From positions 134,991 through 198,990 of the forward strand of contig NW_005434615.1 of assembly GCF_000315625.1 (NCBI RefSeq): a DNA stretch of 64,000 bases. Reading direction: 5' to 3'. The DNA is from Guillardia theta CCMP2712 (taxonomy: Eukaryota > Cryptophyceae > Pyrenomonadales > Geminigeraceae). The notes below the pieces were generated by a model, which ran no database searches, was not told the origin of the DNA, and saw nothing but the letters and a program-made list of their open reading frames with translations. The translations under genes and the position numbers were made by a program. This document shows, piece after piece, positions 26,401 through 38,607 of this stretch; the stretch's first letter is position 1, and every line of letters starts with the position of its first letter.

Positions 26401-29400
26401 ACCTTGTAATTCAGTCTGCTTTCTATGCTAAACGATTTTACTTTTGCAGTCTCAAGGAGTCAACAGCATTAATAATTGTCTAGAACCATTGATCTCAGCT
26501 GGAAAGGGAAGGAATGACGGAGTGGATTTTGTGGGTTTTGAGTATGGAATTTTCATTGGTTCGATTCAGACCTTGCATGCATTTCCTGTCATGTACAAAG
26601 TTTCTTGTACCCCTGGAGATTGTGTATCAATTAAGCCGCGTCCTTGTTTGTGGTCCTGTCATAGATCGGTGGGATGGATGACTGACGTCAAAGCTGTTGC
26701 AACACAATTCTCGAAACGAATGGTTGGGTCGTTTTCCGAATATCCGTCAGGCGACACACGTCCAACTGCCTACTGGTCGAACTCACAGCATGTGTTATGG
26801 TACGTGCCGACCCATCTAGGTGAAGCAAACTATTACATCAAAGATAGCACAGGCTTTCAGCTACTTCAAGGTACCCCTTAGCTCTATTGCTGCAGTATGA
26901 CCCATATGACTGACTGCCGCTTCTTCAGATACCATCAAGGATGAATTCATCATCAGAAAATTTGATTACCTTCCTGGAAGTGAATTTATCGTCAATACAA
27001 ATAGTCCTCCTCCTTTTGTGCACGTCTGGTTTCAAATCATTCTTGAAAAATTGGCCATTCCTCTGAATTCTTCTATCACCTGGCAAGAAAGCAGTTCAAT
27101 GTTGATTCATCTGCAAGTTCTCGATTATCACAGGGGCACAAGTGTGCTAAATGCCCCATTCTCAGTCTTTGTGAATACACCAGTTCGTGGACAATTGTAT
27201 CAAGCAGAAAGAATCTCAAAGTCTCATCCTGATTTTCCTGGAAAGTGCGTTTGTCCCCTTGCACCTCGGTTTCCGACTTTGACGAGGCAGCCTGAAAGCT
27301 TGTATTATCCCGCAAACACAACACTTCCTGGATCCTATGAATGCGATCTTGAATCTATTGGTGAATTTTGCTTCATGAAAGGAGATTTGATCGCGAACAA
27401 TGACACAGAAGTTACCAGTTTTATTGAAACAAGAGTGATTCCGGGTTTTCAACATGCAAGGGATGGTTTCTTTGTGATATATGAGATGGAGAAATTTGAA
27501 AGCGGATCTTCACAATTCAAATGGTATATCAAACATCCTCAAGGGCAAGAAACGGAAGCTTTTGTTGATATACATGTCAGATCTGTGAACAATCGTCCTG
27601 TTGCATTGAATTCCTCGGTAGAAGTGCAAGAGGACACAATAAGTGAAATATATCTCAAGAGCAGAGATCTTGATGATCAGAACAGACCTCAGACGTTTGT
27701 GATAAAACCGCCAATTCATGGTACATTGTATCAATGTGTTTCAGCTTCGAATTCTTCATCATGTGCTGTGGGAAATCGTTTGAGTTCCGTCAACGAATCA
27801 ATTTTTCAGTGGGCGAACATCTCTGTTGTCGACACAGGAGCGATAGATGACCAAGATTACCCCGTTGTCCAGGTTGTGAATCGAGCTGGAGAAGATTTAC
27901 GAATGATGATCAATCGAAAGGATTCTAGCATAATTCTGAATTCTGGTTACGGGTACAACTCATGGAGTTTCAACTCCAGCGATAATGGAAATTTCAAAGC
28001 ACTTTGTGGAAGGAGGGGCACTGTGGCGGCTGACGTCACCATTGAGAAGAGTGTCTATCTGACCGGCATGGAGATCTTTTACCCCATTCGATTTGACACT
28101 CCGTTCCGCATACTGGCAGAGCGACCAGCAGTCTTCAACGATGATTCTCATGACTATAACGAGGAAACTGCAACCCGAACTTTGCAGGACATCCCACTTA
28201 CAAGTCGGAAAGTTGATCTCACAAATCTATCTGGTTATGACTCTGGTAGCCTCCATTTTGACAATGAAGGTTACCTGGTTTCCTCTGAAGAATATACTCT
28301 GAATCGTGTTTCTTGTGCAAACAACGATCACAGTCAATTGAGCGTGTGCTCACAGGTATGGAACAGTACAGCCGGCAAAGGTCGATACATTGTTGGAAGA
28401 CAGCATCACAACTTCTTAAGTCACTTTGACACTTGGTTCGAGAACTATGGTGGGAAGGATATTCTCAACGAAATACATGGACGAAGATACCCAGAAAACA
28501 TATGGTTCGAGCTTTTCAGAGGACTGCCCAATCAGGTGCAACGTAATAACAACCTCTTGAGTCTTGACTTCGAGAAAACAATATTTCAGTCTTCGCACTT
28601 GCGACTTGAAGCCTGCAGCCAAGATGGTAGAACATTTAATGGGCAAAATTTGAACTTTCTACAATTTGTCAAAAAGATCCGCGTGATGGGCACCTACTCT
28701 AAGGCGCCGAGGGGAATGATTCAAAATCAAGAACGCAGAGTCGTGTACATACCATTTCACAACTTTGCTGGAGAGGACATGTTTACTTTTGCTGTTCGAG
28801 ATCATGGAGGAAACGCTGCAACCTCTTCATCAAGATTCTCACAGCAGATCCACTGGTCGCCAGAGGCCTACGTGCGTATCACAGTCAAGCCAACAATTGA
28901 CTTTCCGACAAGCTCTAATGTACTCATCAATCAGAAATATACTGACAACAGTACGTTTGTTAGGTTTCCTTTACAGGGAGTGCAGCCAAGCCCTGATGGA
29001 GCTTACCTTATAGACCATTTCGCTCTCGACGTGACATCGTTCCCCTCTCACGGTTCCATCCGAAGCCAATCAGGAAATACCTTAACAAGCACACTAAGTC
29101 AGTTCAGTGGTTTCTTGCTGTACCAACCCAATCCCACAACTTGTGGGCTGCCATATTCACGTCTTCAATATCGGCTTATCAATGCCACTGAAGGTCAAAA
29201 TTTGCCTTCTCTTGTGAATTATGGAGGCAATGCTCGATTTGATGTTAGGTGTGGGTCAGGAAGCTTCTGTCAGCATGCAGTTTCAGGTCAGGTTGGATGG
29301 TTTGGAACATGTCAACCCTGCCCTAGAGGATACTATGGAATGACATCTGCCATCAGTAATCAATGTCAGAAATGTCCTGCTGGTCAATATCAAGATGAGC

Positions 29401-32400
29401 TTGGTTCATCCACATGCATTTTGTGTCCGCCAGGATTTTTCAGTGGCTTTCCTGGTTCTCCTCAATGCTCGGCGTGTCCTGCCGGCACTTACAGCGAAGC
29501 GTCAGGACAGACAAAGTGCACCCCATGCATTGGCGGAACGTTCGCCTCGTCGTCAGGATCTTCGAGCTGCAGCAAGTGCGGGTCAACACACTTCACCTAC
29601 ACCGGGGGATCAACATCATGTACTCCATGCCCCAACAATACGAGGACGATCAGTGACAGGGCAGATGGAATCAACAAGTGTGTCTGTGCTTTCGGAACCT
29701 ACGACGTGCTTGGTCGGGCCGGGCATCCTTGTTTCCCTTGTCCTCATGGCGCGTATTGTCATGGGGGGACCCTGCTGCCCGTTGCAAGGACTGGTTATTG
29801 GACGTCACAAGCGTACTGGACCCAAGATAGGTATGATCCAGCTGTGAGTGCGGTCTATCCCGGACGAGCAGTGTTTGCTCCTTGTTCATTCAACTACATC
29901 CGCGGAGTATGTATAGGATACCCCGATGTGAACGTGCAGGAACGAGAGGCTATCTGTCTCTACCGGAATGACATCCTTGTGTACGGACCAGAACGCTTAG
30001 ACATCTACACATCCGCTGGGATAAATGTCAACCAGACGAACTGTACACTTCAATATGGCATTAATAACCATTCGGTTCAAATCGACAACATTTCCTACTC
30101 AATCAATGCTCACTGTTCAATGGGTTATACAGGAGTCCTTTGCAGCACTTGTGCACCAGAGTTTTATCGATTCATCGATGGACTGTGCTATCTGTGTCCA
30201 TTCAATGACAACTTCTTTGTAATGCAGGCTCTTTATTTTGCATATGCAATCGTCGTGTCAACCATGTTGTGGGCTTTCGTCTTCTGGATGATTCCATCTC
30301 GAGCACGATCCATGTATATGATAATAACTCACGTTCAGCTTCTGGCTGTCTTTGGTAAATATTCCATTCCACTAGAACGAAATGCGCAGAGGTTGTTGAG
30401 CATGCTCTCCATTTTCAATCTCAATTTCAATGGAATCCCTTGGAATTGTTTGAATTTGATGCCTTCGTCGTACTTTTGGAGCTGGTCCTTTCAACTAGCA
30501 GTACCACATGCCTTGCTTCTGATTTTCAGTGGCTCACGTTACATTCAGATTTACAATCGAAAGAAGGTTTTAGACGAGTATGAAATCAAGGTAACTCAAC
30601 AAAAGCTGCTTGTGGGTGACATAAACAACAAGTCAAGTGTGAAACAATCGAAAAAGTCTGGGAGGTCGAACAAGATCAAGCCTCTCTTCTCTGCGCTTGA
30701 GGAGGATGCTACAGGAGAGGAAAACACCAACCTTGACACCCTCTTCGATGTGCAGGAAGAGGTAGCAGAAGAGTCGTCAGAGGAGCTTAGGTCGAGTAAG
30801 GACCGTGATTCGTTGAAGATCTACACCAGGCAGGAAATAGAGGAACAAGTTCAGGAAGTGATTCACTACAGCATTGTGTATAGTCATTTTTTAACCGTTA
30901 CGGTGGCTTCGCTCCTTTTAGAACCATTTGCTTGCACTTCAGTATCAGAGAATTTTCAGTATTTGGGCTCATATCCAGATTTTTCTTGCTTCAGTGCATC
31001 TCACAGCATGATGAAGTTTCTGTCGTACACATTAGGCTTTATATGGTTCATTTTATTTCCAGGCTTGACTTTGTACATTCTCATTCAAGGCTGGAATTTT
31101 CAGAATCTTGGTGAAAATCGATATTTGCGCCAGTTTGGCTGGTTAACTAGTCAGTACGAAATGAGATATTATTGGTGGGAATCAGTTCATACAGTTCGAA
31201 AGATTCTAGTCGTGGTTTTGGCTCATATCTTCAAAAATAACGGATACGTGCAGCTAATGATTTTAATGTCGTTCCTCTGTCTCAACGTTTTCTCGTCACT
31301 CTACTTTAGACCTTACAAACGTCACGATACAACGTTCTTGAACTTGTTCTGTTAGCTCACTTCCTGCTCTGTGTTGCATTTTCGTACATTTACCTCGTCG
31401 GATCAGATGGAATGGAGATCTTCACAACAGTATTTGGCAGCAGCAATGAAATACAAAGAAAAGTGATACCACAGCCTCAACCTGGAATGTCAAATATTGC
31501 AAATAAGATTGTAAACACGGATGCTTTGTATCAGCTCTCGTTTCATGTAACCTTTTTGGTGTCGTTTGTCTTTGCCGGTTTCATTTTTCTCCATGACCTT
31601 CATGAAGTGAAGATGCAATCGCCAAAATGGGTTCTAATGTTTTTCAATGCCATCACCGGTTTGTCATTTTTGAAATATGAGGAATATACATCTTATTTTG
31701 GCTTGATCTGGAATTCTTTGCTCTTTAGACTACGTAGGCAGCGCAGGCCGCCACCTACAATTTCTGAACTCAGATGGGTGGAACGTGTGATTTCGAACGC
31801 TCATGTTACTCCCAGGCTGTATTATCATGATTGCAAGACATTTGATGAGATGCTAACAAATGTCCATGAGAGCTATCAGGAGGAAGATTGGGCTAAAGAC
31901 GAATCCACTTGTTTGAGTTACATTCATGCTTTGGACCAGTACGTGTTTTCATATGAAACATTGTATTCCAAATCTTTAGAGCTCTATGCTCTTGAGAGAG
32001 AGCGAAATAAGGCCAAAATGTACATCTTGTCAAGTATAAATGCCAGACTTCAAGCTCTAGAACGAAATGTGAATGTGACAATAGGAGAGAATGAGAAGAA
32101 GTTGAATCAAATATTTGATTTGGAGAGGTCTAGGCAAAATTGTGTTGCTTTGCAAGAGGGCATCCGACATCGGGGGCAGCTGACAGCAGAGCAATCAGCT
32201 GAGCAGAAAAGAAGGTTTGTTGACGTTGAGGAATGGAAGAGGATGTATGACAACGAGAGGAAGAAATCTGAGGTGAGTGCTTTATCCCTATACAAACGTG
32301 ACTGAATGTTTGCCTTGCAGATTTTGCGACAAAAAGTGGAGAAGGCTAGGAAAGAACTTCTGCTGTATCATATAGAACATTCATCGTCATCTGACAGCGA

Positions 32401-32512
32401 AGAGAATGATGAATATCTTCGTCGTCAAGTGGAAGAGTATATTGAAAGCATGACTGCACAAGACTTCGTCGAAGAAGGAAAGATCGAACCACTTCCCAAG
32501 TTTTATGAATGA
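23464..32512 (+). CDS. Receptor-like protein: LamG, cadherin-like, GCC2/GCC3, ~8 TM helices, coiled coil
   Basis: It starts MNSRGEHRALLSLILLASSL, a signal peptide. At least ten exons follow. Supported junctions include TPST|VTAHDSG (ending 24026), FDG|GDDF near 24401, SG|VGINDGLWHHLAFSWR near 24656, CNG|SQGV near 26450 and KKSE|ILRQ (intron 32273-32320). Domains in order: an N-terminal beta repeat; a LamG/concanavalin-like domain (24.4-25.6 kb; WHHLAFSW, AIFVDG, IDEFRLYG); cadherin-like/tandem-95-type segments (27.0-28.9 kb; NNRPVALNSSVEVQEDT, then HGTLYQ); Cys-rich GCC2/GCC3 ephrin-receptor-like repeats (29.27-29.75 kb; CPAGTYSEASGQTKCTPC); about eight transmembrane helices (30.2-31.6 kb) with an acidic loop after the third; and a coiled-coil, acidic C-terminus. 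Sensing or adhesion at the plasma membrane is inferred. One base appears to be missing near 31350. Exon edges at 23.78-23.9 and 24.85-25.4 kb are uncertain. Confidence 0.75.
24401..25580 (+). other. LamG/concanavalin A-like domain (several exons)
   Basis: Exon pieces read FSIQLWIQHDKIHSGQTLLT, DGLWHHLAFSW, VEIAIFVDGSY and ANIDEFRLYGYFRT. These are the successive strands of a LamG-type jelly roll, including the Trp-His-His core and the closing IDEFRLY strand. They are split by introns of about 45-60 nt, with longer non-coding stretches near 24.9-25.3 kb. Confidence 0.7.
31341..31356 (+). other. Apparent 1-nt frameshift between TM helices of the receptor-like gene
   Basis: One frame reads LYFRPYKRHDTTFLNLFC then TAG. 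The next frame continues LAHFLLCVAFSYIYLVG, the following membrane helix. Adding one T in TTCTGTTAG restores LFCLAHFLL. A 35-nt intron (GTCACG...GTTAG) would also keep frame but would remove conserved-looking residues after FRPYK. Confidence 0.65.
32273..32320 (+). other. 48-nt phase-0 intron of the receptor-like gene
   Basis: It starts GTGAGT, contains a GTGAC branch-like site and ends CTTGCAG. Splicing joins KKSE to ILRQKVEKARKE and continues the coiled coil. The intron contains an in-frame TGA. Confidence 0.85.
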
Positions 32513-32542
32513 TGATTTTTGTAAATAGACAACACATTGCAC

Positions 32543-35500
32543 TCAATAGTTTTGAATCCGTCTCCGCGGGTTCGCTGCTTCGCTGCTGTTTCCCTTCGGA
32601 CTTCCTCGTGCTCTTGGCTTCATGTTTGGACTTTGAACAGGAGAAGGGAGAGCGACTCCGTAGAACTTGCCGTGCGTTTGCAGCACAATGTTGATAGCGC
32701 GAGTCAACCCTGTTGATTCATCTCCCCCCCAGTCCAAGGACGTCTTATCCCTGATCACCTCACTGAGCCAGCCCCACGAGACTTCATTGAAGCCGTTCTC
32801 CAGCACCTGCACCAACTCAGATAGCCGGCGGTCACTCGCATGTCTTACTATGCAGAGAATTTCCTTGCCAAGTTCAAACGCCAGCGCTCCTTCAAATCTA
32901 CAAGTGGGACACTCCTTGTACTCCCTAGTGATGCAACAGATGACCAAGGAGGAGGAAGCGATGGCTTCAGCAGTCTCATTCTCACTGCTTGAGCTCTTCG
33001 ACCAGAGAACAAACCCATGACCTGCGAGCCATCAACACAGCAGACACAAAGATGTTTGCGGCACAGCCAATACCATCTAACTTTTCTTTCAGTGCCCTAA
33101 CTTTTTCAGGCTGATTTTCAGGAAAATAACTGAGATACACATGCTTTCCTTTTTCTGGATCATTGTGTTGTCGAGCCATATTGACGATCTTTGCATTCTA
33201 GGAAATCAAACAATAAAAACATTTGAAATATCTTGTTCTGATGGATTACCTCGCTTTGCTTGGTAAGTATCCATATCATTCTCTTTGCTTTTCTTGAAAA
33301 TCCCCACCTATCATCGACATGCGATCTGTAGTTTTTCAAAGTTTCCAGGACGCCACAAGTTAACATTCGTCGCCTTCCCAAATTGTCACGAGCGAATGAG
33401 AGAAGAAGCATTGACAGCAGCGGCTCACCGACACTCCGCAGAGAACACCAAGTGCTCGAAGCAAGACATCGCCAGTGATTCCTCGACCTTGCTCAAGCCG
33501 ACATTCAGACATCGGCATAGGAGATCGATCTGCATGATTTGAGATGAGTGAAGGGGTATTAAGAGGAGGTGCTGCTTTCAAAACTCCCAAAAGACTTACC
33601 AGACCAAGCTCAGCAAGAAGGTCCTTGTTCTTGTCACATTTTGTGAGATTTGTCAGCGGCAGCAAAGCTGTGTATGCCGTCCATGCCACCCCGGCCCAAA
33701 TCTATTCAGACAGACAGATTACAACTTGTCAATAAATTTAAGTTTTCAGCACTTTGCCGTCTAAGCCATGTCTCAAGCATTTGATGATTGTCTTTAAACA
33801 ATCAGCATCTGCTGCAAGAAAAGAATCTTCGAGGCTCCCTGAAAGATTCGCCACAGCCATGAGCTGTGAAAACAAAGTGAGTTGAAACTTGGTGGTCGTA
33901 GAGCGCTAATACAGTATCAGCTCGCATGGCTTTGTACTCATCCCCATCTCCAAACAGTCGTTTCTTTTGTAGCAAGGTAGGAATCAGAGCTTCTTCCACC
34001 ACTCGAACGGCAATTAGCGTCTGAGACAAGTGAGATCGATTCACGACTGCTGACGGGCATACCTTCCTGGCCTGGGGGTAGGTGCTCAGACAATGAATGG
34101 CTCCGATCGCTTTTGCTTTCGTTCTCTGTGCTCTGCCTCCGGAACCGCAGAGGTTCTGAGAGACAGGGTGAGGAGTCGCTCTCGACGCCAGCATCAAATG
34201 ACCTTGAGAGCCTCGATCGTCTCCATGCGTGATGAGATGTACTCAGCCGCGTTTGAGCTATACGCTGCGCAGTTGTTGATGACCCGTGCTGCCTCGTGCT
34301 TGCTGTTCACATTTCCGTTGCGCAGAACGTCTCTGTGTAGCCGTCATCGTCAGAGAGCGAAGCAGCGAAGCAGGCTTTACGTTAGCCCTTCCAGCATGCC
34401 ATCTGTAGTGACGATAGTCCAGCAGTTGTCGGTCATCAGAGCGTCGGCAGCTCCACTGGCCTCCATCACCGACGGCGGGAGGGCCTGTGGAGACGTTCAG
34501 GACTGAAGCGCAATCCAACGATGAGCCTGTGTGATACCTGTCCCAGACATCCAGGGTTCTGAAACGCTATGTTCCCAAGGGCTCTACTTGCCTCGTACCT
34601 TGAGATCCATATGAGGAACACTCAACCAGGCCAATACACGAACCTGCATCGTTCTGATCTAGACAAGAGCAGATGAGCCAGTGCTTGAAGCATGTCAGGA
34701 CTTCTACAAATTTGTGTCTGGTTCTGACGCCATGTTGGACAAGTTCTGACACAACGACCGATCATTCTACATTGAAAGAAGAGGTTGAATCTTCATACTC
34801 TCGAACTATATCGAAGACATTTTTTGCAGCTGCAGCAGCCTTGGAGGGATCTGCGCTGCGCATCTTGACAACAAGCTCTGAAATGAGAAGACTCTGAATG
34901 ATGCTTTGAAATTGCAAAATCATCAGCTGTCTCGCCATCTTTTCTATTTAGTACCTTCCATCGGGCAGCATACTATCGAAGCTATTTGTCAAACCTGCCA
35001 TCCTGTTACTCCTTCGCCTAGACAAGCTTGCACGGACTGTCAATGCTATTCGTGGGGGATGATCTTCCATCCGAACGAAGCGAAGATCCTCTCTCAGATC
35101 CTGAGTCTGTTGTCTGCAACAGGCAAAATGAGCACATGCATGGAACGCCGGGAAATTTTATACTTGCAGCGTGAAGAAAACTGGTAAGCGAGTTTCAGCT
35201 TTGAATTTTCCAACTAAACGTCCGCTTGCTCTGTATTCATTGCTTGACCCAGCTTTAGAAGAGACGCTGTCAACGGTGCGCTGGTCAGTCGGACTGGACT
35301 TGCATTGGATCTACTGTTGCATACCTGACCTCCTCCACTTCTTCAACCTCCTCATCTATCTGTAACCCATCAATAGTGATGTCTGCTGTTCCATCCACAG
35401 CGAAGGGCTCAGGTGCCATGCACCCTGACGGCGTGAACTCCGGGGCCTCCGCATCCAACACCGTGAACCTGCGCCGAGGAACAGCAATCAGAATGTCCAC

Positions 35501-35575
35501 ATGAGTCAAGGCCTCTACTCACCTGCTCCTGGACTGAGACTCGTCTGCTGGGTTCTTCATGCTCTGTCTTTGCAT
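32543..35575 (-). CDS. Armadillo-repeat protein with C-terminal TIR domain (SARM1-like layout)
   Basis: The start MQRQSMKNPADESQSRSR is spliced at a GTGAGT donor to FTVLDAEAPEF and an acidic segment ending EEVEEVEE. Later exons carry helical armadillo-like segments, including ELVVKMRSADPSKAAAAAKN, ARVINNCAAYSSNAAEYISS, SQTLIAVRVVEEALIPTLLQ and LLAELGLVSLLGVL. The TIR domain runs from KHVYLSYFPENQPEKVRALK (about 33155), across a 52-nt intron (33073-33022), through KLDGHGFVLWSK and SSSLVICCITREYKECPTCR to FEGALAFELGKEILCIV. The Glu codon at 32893-32891 sits where the catalytic Glu of SARM1-type NADases lies (family knowledge; not tested here). About 80 residues follow, ending RRRIQNY. The middle exon edges were not all resolved. 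It is convergent with the receptor-like gene (30 bp between stop codons). NAD cleavage is possible; scaffold-only signalling is the alternative. Confidence 0.75.
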
Positions 35576-35836
35576 GTGCGAGTGGTTCCCTCTCAGAGCG
35601 CTCTAAGAGCCGGCGGAGGGTTCCCCCTCTACCATGGCGGCCAGTCGGCACACTTTTAGTTAATATGAGGGGATAGCGGACCAGAGTGCGGACCTACAGC
35701 ACTGAAAGCGATCACAAGGGTAGGAATCAATCGCTGTCTTTCCATTTGAACTTAATAAGGTTCTGAGGTGGATCCGATAATTGAAGGTCTAACAAAAAAA
35801 GTGGAGGATGGGCACCATATGACTATTGGCGCTAAT

Positions 35837-36052
<216 letters not shown>

Positions 36053-36272
36053 CAAGCTCTGTCGCAGTAGATGCAGCATAGACAGATGATGTAAGGACTC
36101 AATGTAATTCTCCACATCATAACCATTGAGGTACATTGACCTCTCTCCTGTAAAGCCTGTTGAATTACGACTATTTTCAAAGATCTGTTTCCATTCTTTG
36201 TCATGTTTTTTCTAAGTGACTTTTGACAGATTGGTTGAAAATCCCTGCTTCTCCAAGTTAGCTTGAGCTCTC

Positions 36273-37137
36273 ATGACTGATCCAGTGATGGATTGCGAGG
36301 CTGGATCGACACACAGTCGGACGATTACTGCCTGGAAAGAATTCGAGCTCCCTGCAGACAACAAAATTGACCGATTGGATGTGGAGAGCAAAACTCTCCT
36401 GTTGGATTCCATCAGTAAAAGGATGTTTTTGAATCGAAATAGGGATTGTGCAGATTCCAGGAATGCAGAAGTTCGCGAAAGAGAAGCTTCATTGCAATAC
36501 AATTCGAATCAGTGTCTCTTGCAGCAAGCCCAAACAGAGTTACAAGAAGAGGTTGATGACATCTGTTCAAGTTCCTTCTTATGTATTTCTGCAACTCAGT
36601 TTGTGAAAGCAACAAAGATTTTCAAAGAAAGTTATCATAACGAAATCTCCAAGTAAGCGATGCGTGTTTGCTTGGCTTTCAGTGATTTCTCACAGGGGCT
36701 GCTCAATGATACATGAACGAGAAGAATTGGATAAAGATCCCAATCGAGGGCTCGTAGGACTAGATGTTCCTATCAGAGTAGGTCTCCGGGTCAAGCCGGC
36801 ACATTCCGGTGGTTTCTTTCAATATTTGAGTGAATCTGATGGCAACTTAGGGTCTGTAATGGCACAGAATTTGCAGGGCTTCATCACTCGAATGAACGAT
36901 GACAAGAACGCGTGAGCCATATGATCTATGGAGACTGCACATGACTTCCGATAACGATCCAACAGTTGCTGGGTAAAGTGGGACAACCAGCCGGAGGAGT
37001 GCGGGTGGTACAGGTGTGGCATTTACAGGTCATCGAATTGCACCGAAATTGCGAAGTTTGCTGACCTTCAAGCAATGTGTGCAGCCGATATGCGCTTCAG
37101 TCTATCTCTGAGAAGGATCAAATTCGTTCACATGTAA
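36273..37137 (+). CDS. Small protein with MIB/HERC2-like domain
   Basis: There are three exons: 36273-36653, 36697-36911 and 36966-37137. Introns are 43 and 54 nt and phases match (ISK|GCSM; NA|CWVK). The N-terminal ~125 residues are charged and probably helical. The C-terminal half has VGLRVKPAHSGGFF, then DGNLGSVMAQ and CWVKWDNQPEECGWYRCG. The pattern of GxRV, DGxxGxV and VxWDNG...YRxG resembles the MIB/HERC2 domain of ubiquitin ligases, here without a visible RING or HECT region. A further splice after WYRCGIYR is possible and would alter the last ~30 residues. Upstream exons beyond the CAGG array cannot be excluded. The function is unknown. Confidence 0.5.
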
Positions 37138-37391
37138 ATCTGTGCTTTGCGGATAGGCTATACTGATCTCTAAGATAGCCAGGGGACTACATTCGCACTG
37201 GCGGAAACAGCGATGAAGATATCAGGAATAGGTAGTCATGACAAACACGAAACCGTATCCCGTTGACTCTTTCTCAAAAATGCAGAATATCACAGCATCA
37301 ATCAGAAGAACCAATCTCAGGAGCCGATCTGCTTTTCGGAATTTGGGAATGGATGGGTATTTGAGACTTTACAGTATTTGAGACATCACGA

Positions 37392-38203
37392 TTAGAATTT
37401 GTATTTTACCCTTGGATCTTTCTGAATGGCAGCATACACCTGATACCTGTATAAATCGATCAGGAACAAGCAAGCCATTAAAGCAATACATACAATTGAT
37501 CTGCACTTTCCACTGGTACTCTAATTGTGATGGATCGCCACTTGCCCTTGTCTCGGTACGAATGCGCTAGATCGCTTCTTTTGACTCCTAAACACTTCAG
37601 TCATTTTTTAACCAAAATTGATGTGGCGGAAGTACCAACAACATTGCCCACAGAGTCAAGGATGTCTTCAACAAACTCTCCCTGTAACGAGAAATGAGAT
37701 TCCTGTCATTGGATTACAGTATAAAACAGACCTGCCGATATCCAACAACTTTAATTTGAAAATGGCACGGAAATTCGACCAACTGTCGTTAAATTTCACG
37801 TGTGGTCAATCATAGCAAATTAAACCTGCTCAAAGCCTGGAGATGGTTTGTTGCCACTCTCTTCTTCGTCAGACTTCTTCACGGCAAAGTTAACGTTGGA
37901 GTCCACAACGGGAGACTCCTTGTCCCTATTCAAGCGCAGATTTCCTGCTGCTCCTATACTTTCAAAGTCAACGATTGTCTTGTTCTCTGGTCTGTCTTGG
38001 TCTGAAGACTTGGAAAGGTCTAACTTTACTTGTCCACATCTAAATTTTGCGGTCTGATATTGCAAGTGTGGTCTTGGCTGGTTTCTGTAGAACGTATGTG
38101 CGAGGCAACCTGCCGTCTTGAACACACGAAATCCACGAACAGAGCCGATTCCAAGCATTGTGATCACCAACAGAGCTCGTACAGCTGTCGATTGTGCTCT
38201 CAT
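37392..38203 (-). CDS. Plastid-targeted DUF493 (YbeD/UPF0250-family) protein
   Basis: Five exons on the minus strand (38203-37826, 37782-37732, 37681-37639, 37566-37494, 37446-37392) sum to 600 nt, 199 residues. Introns are 43-72 nt. The start MRAQSTAVRALLVITMLGIG precedes SVRG and FRVFKTAG: a signal peptide followed by a Phe-led transit peptide, then a low-complexity linker. The spliced C-terminus reads LVEFPCHFQIKVVGYRQ, GEFVEDILDSVGN, AHSYRDKGKWRSITIRV, PVESADQLYQVYAAIQKD and PRVKYKF. This is the full DUF493 ferredoxin-like fold: FP-x-x-F-x-I-K-V-V-G, S/G-K-W-x-S-I-T-I and the closing LYxxYxxIxxDPRV. Bacterial YbeD is a small protein of poorly defined role that has been linked to lipoate and stress genes. 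The plastid role is unknown. Confidence 0.8.
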
Positions 38204-38607
38204 GGGCTCCTCTGCTACGATCACTCTCCCTTACTTTCACCACGACAGGAGGCCGTCTCGCATGTGCTCCTTTCCCCTCATACCACCCGGTCCTTTCTGG
38301 GCTACAATCTTCTAGAGACTACCCCTGTCCGGCCATGACTCAGTGGCTGCCACTGGGCTTGCCTCGGATGCCGGCCGGGCCGGCCGGCGGCCGGCCTCGG
38401 CCCTCGGTGCACTCACAGTTCTAGGCCGCCTAGCAACTGTGCTCGGAGTATGGCATACTCATTGCTTAGTGCACCGCTGAGAGGACATTTTAACTTTTAG
38501 TACTAACTGAGAACTGACATGTTCCTCGACTCTCCTGGTTGACGGTCACGTAATGATTTAACTTAGTAAACTTGCGGCTAAGTGACAGACCGCATGACTT
38601 GAATTAT
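38204..38607. other. Intergenic region upstream of the DUF493 gene
   Basis: No gene is seen. It contains the GC-rich patch at 38366-38407 and AT-richer sequence up to the left end of the inverted repeat at 38608. Confidence 0.5.
38366..38407 (-). promoter_or_regulatory. GC-rich GGCC/CCGG cluster upstream of the DUF493 gene
   Basis: A run of alternating GGCCGG and CCGGCC blocks lies about 165 bp upstream of the start codon at 38203. Similar clusters sit before the genes at 23464, 41497 and 62172. A core-promoter or transcription-factor site is inferred. Confidence 0.35.
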
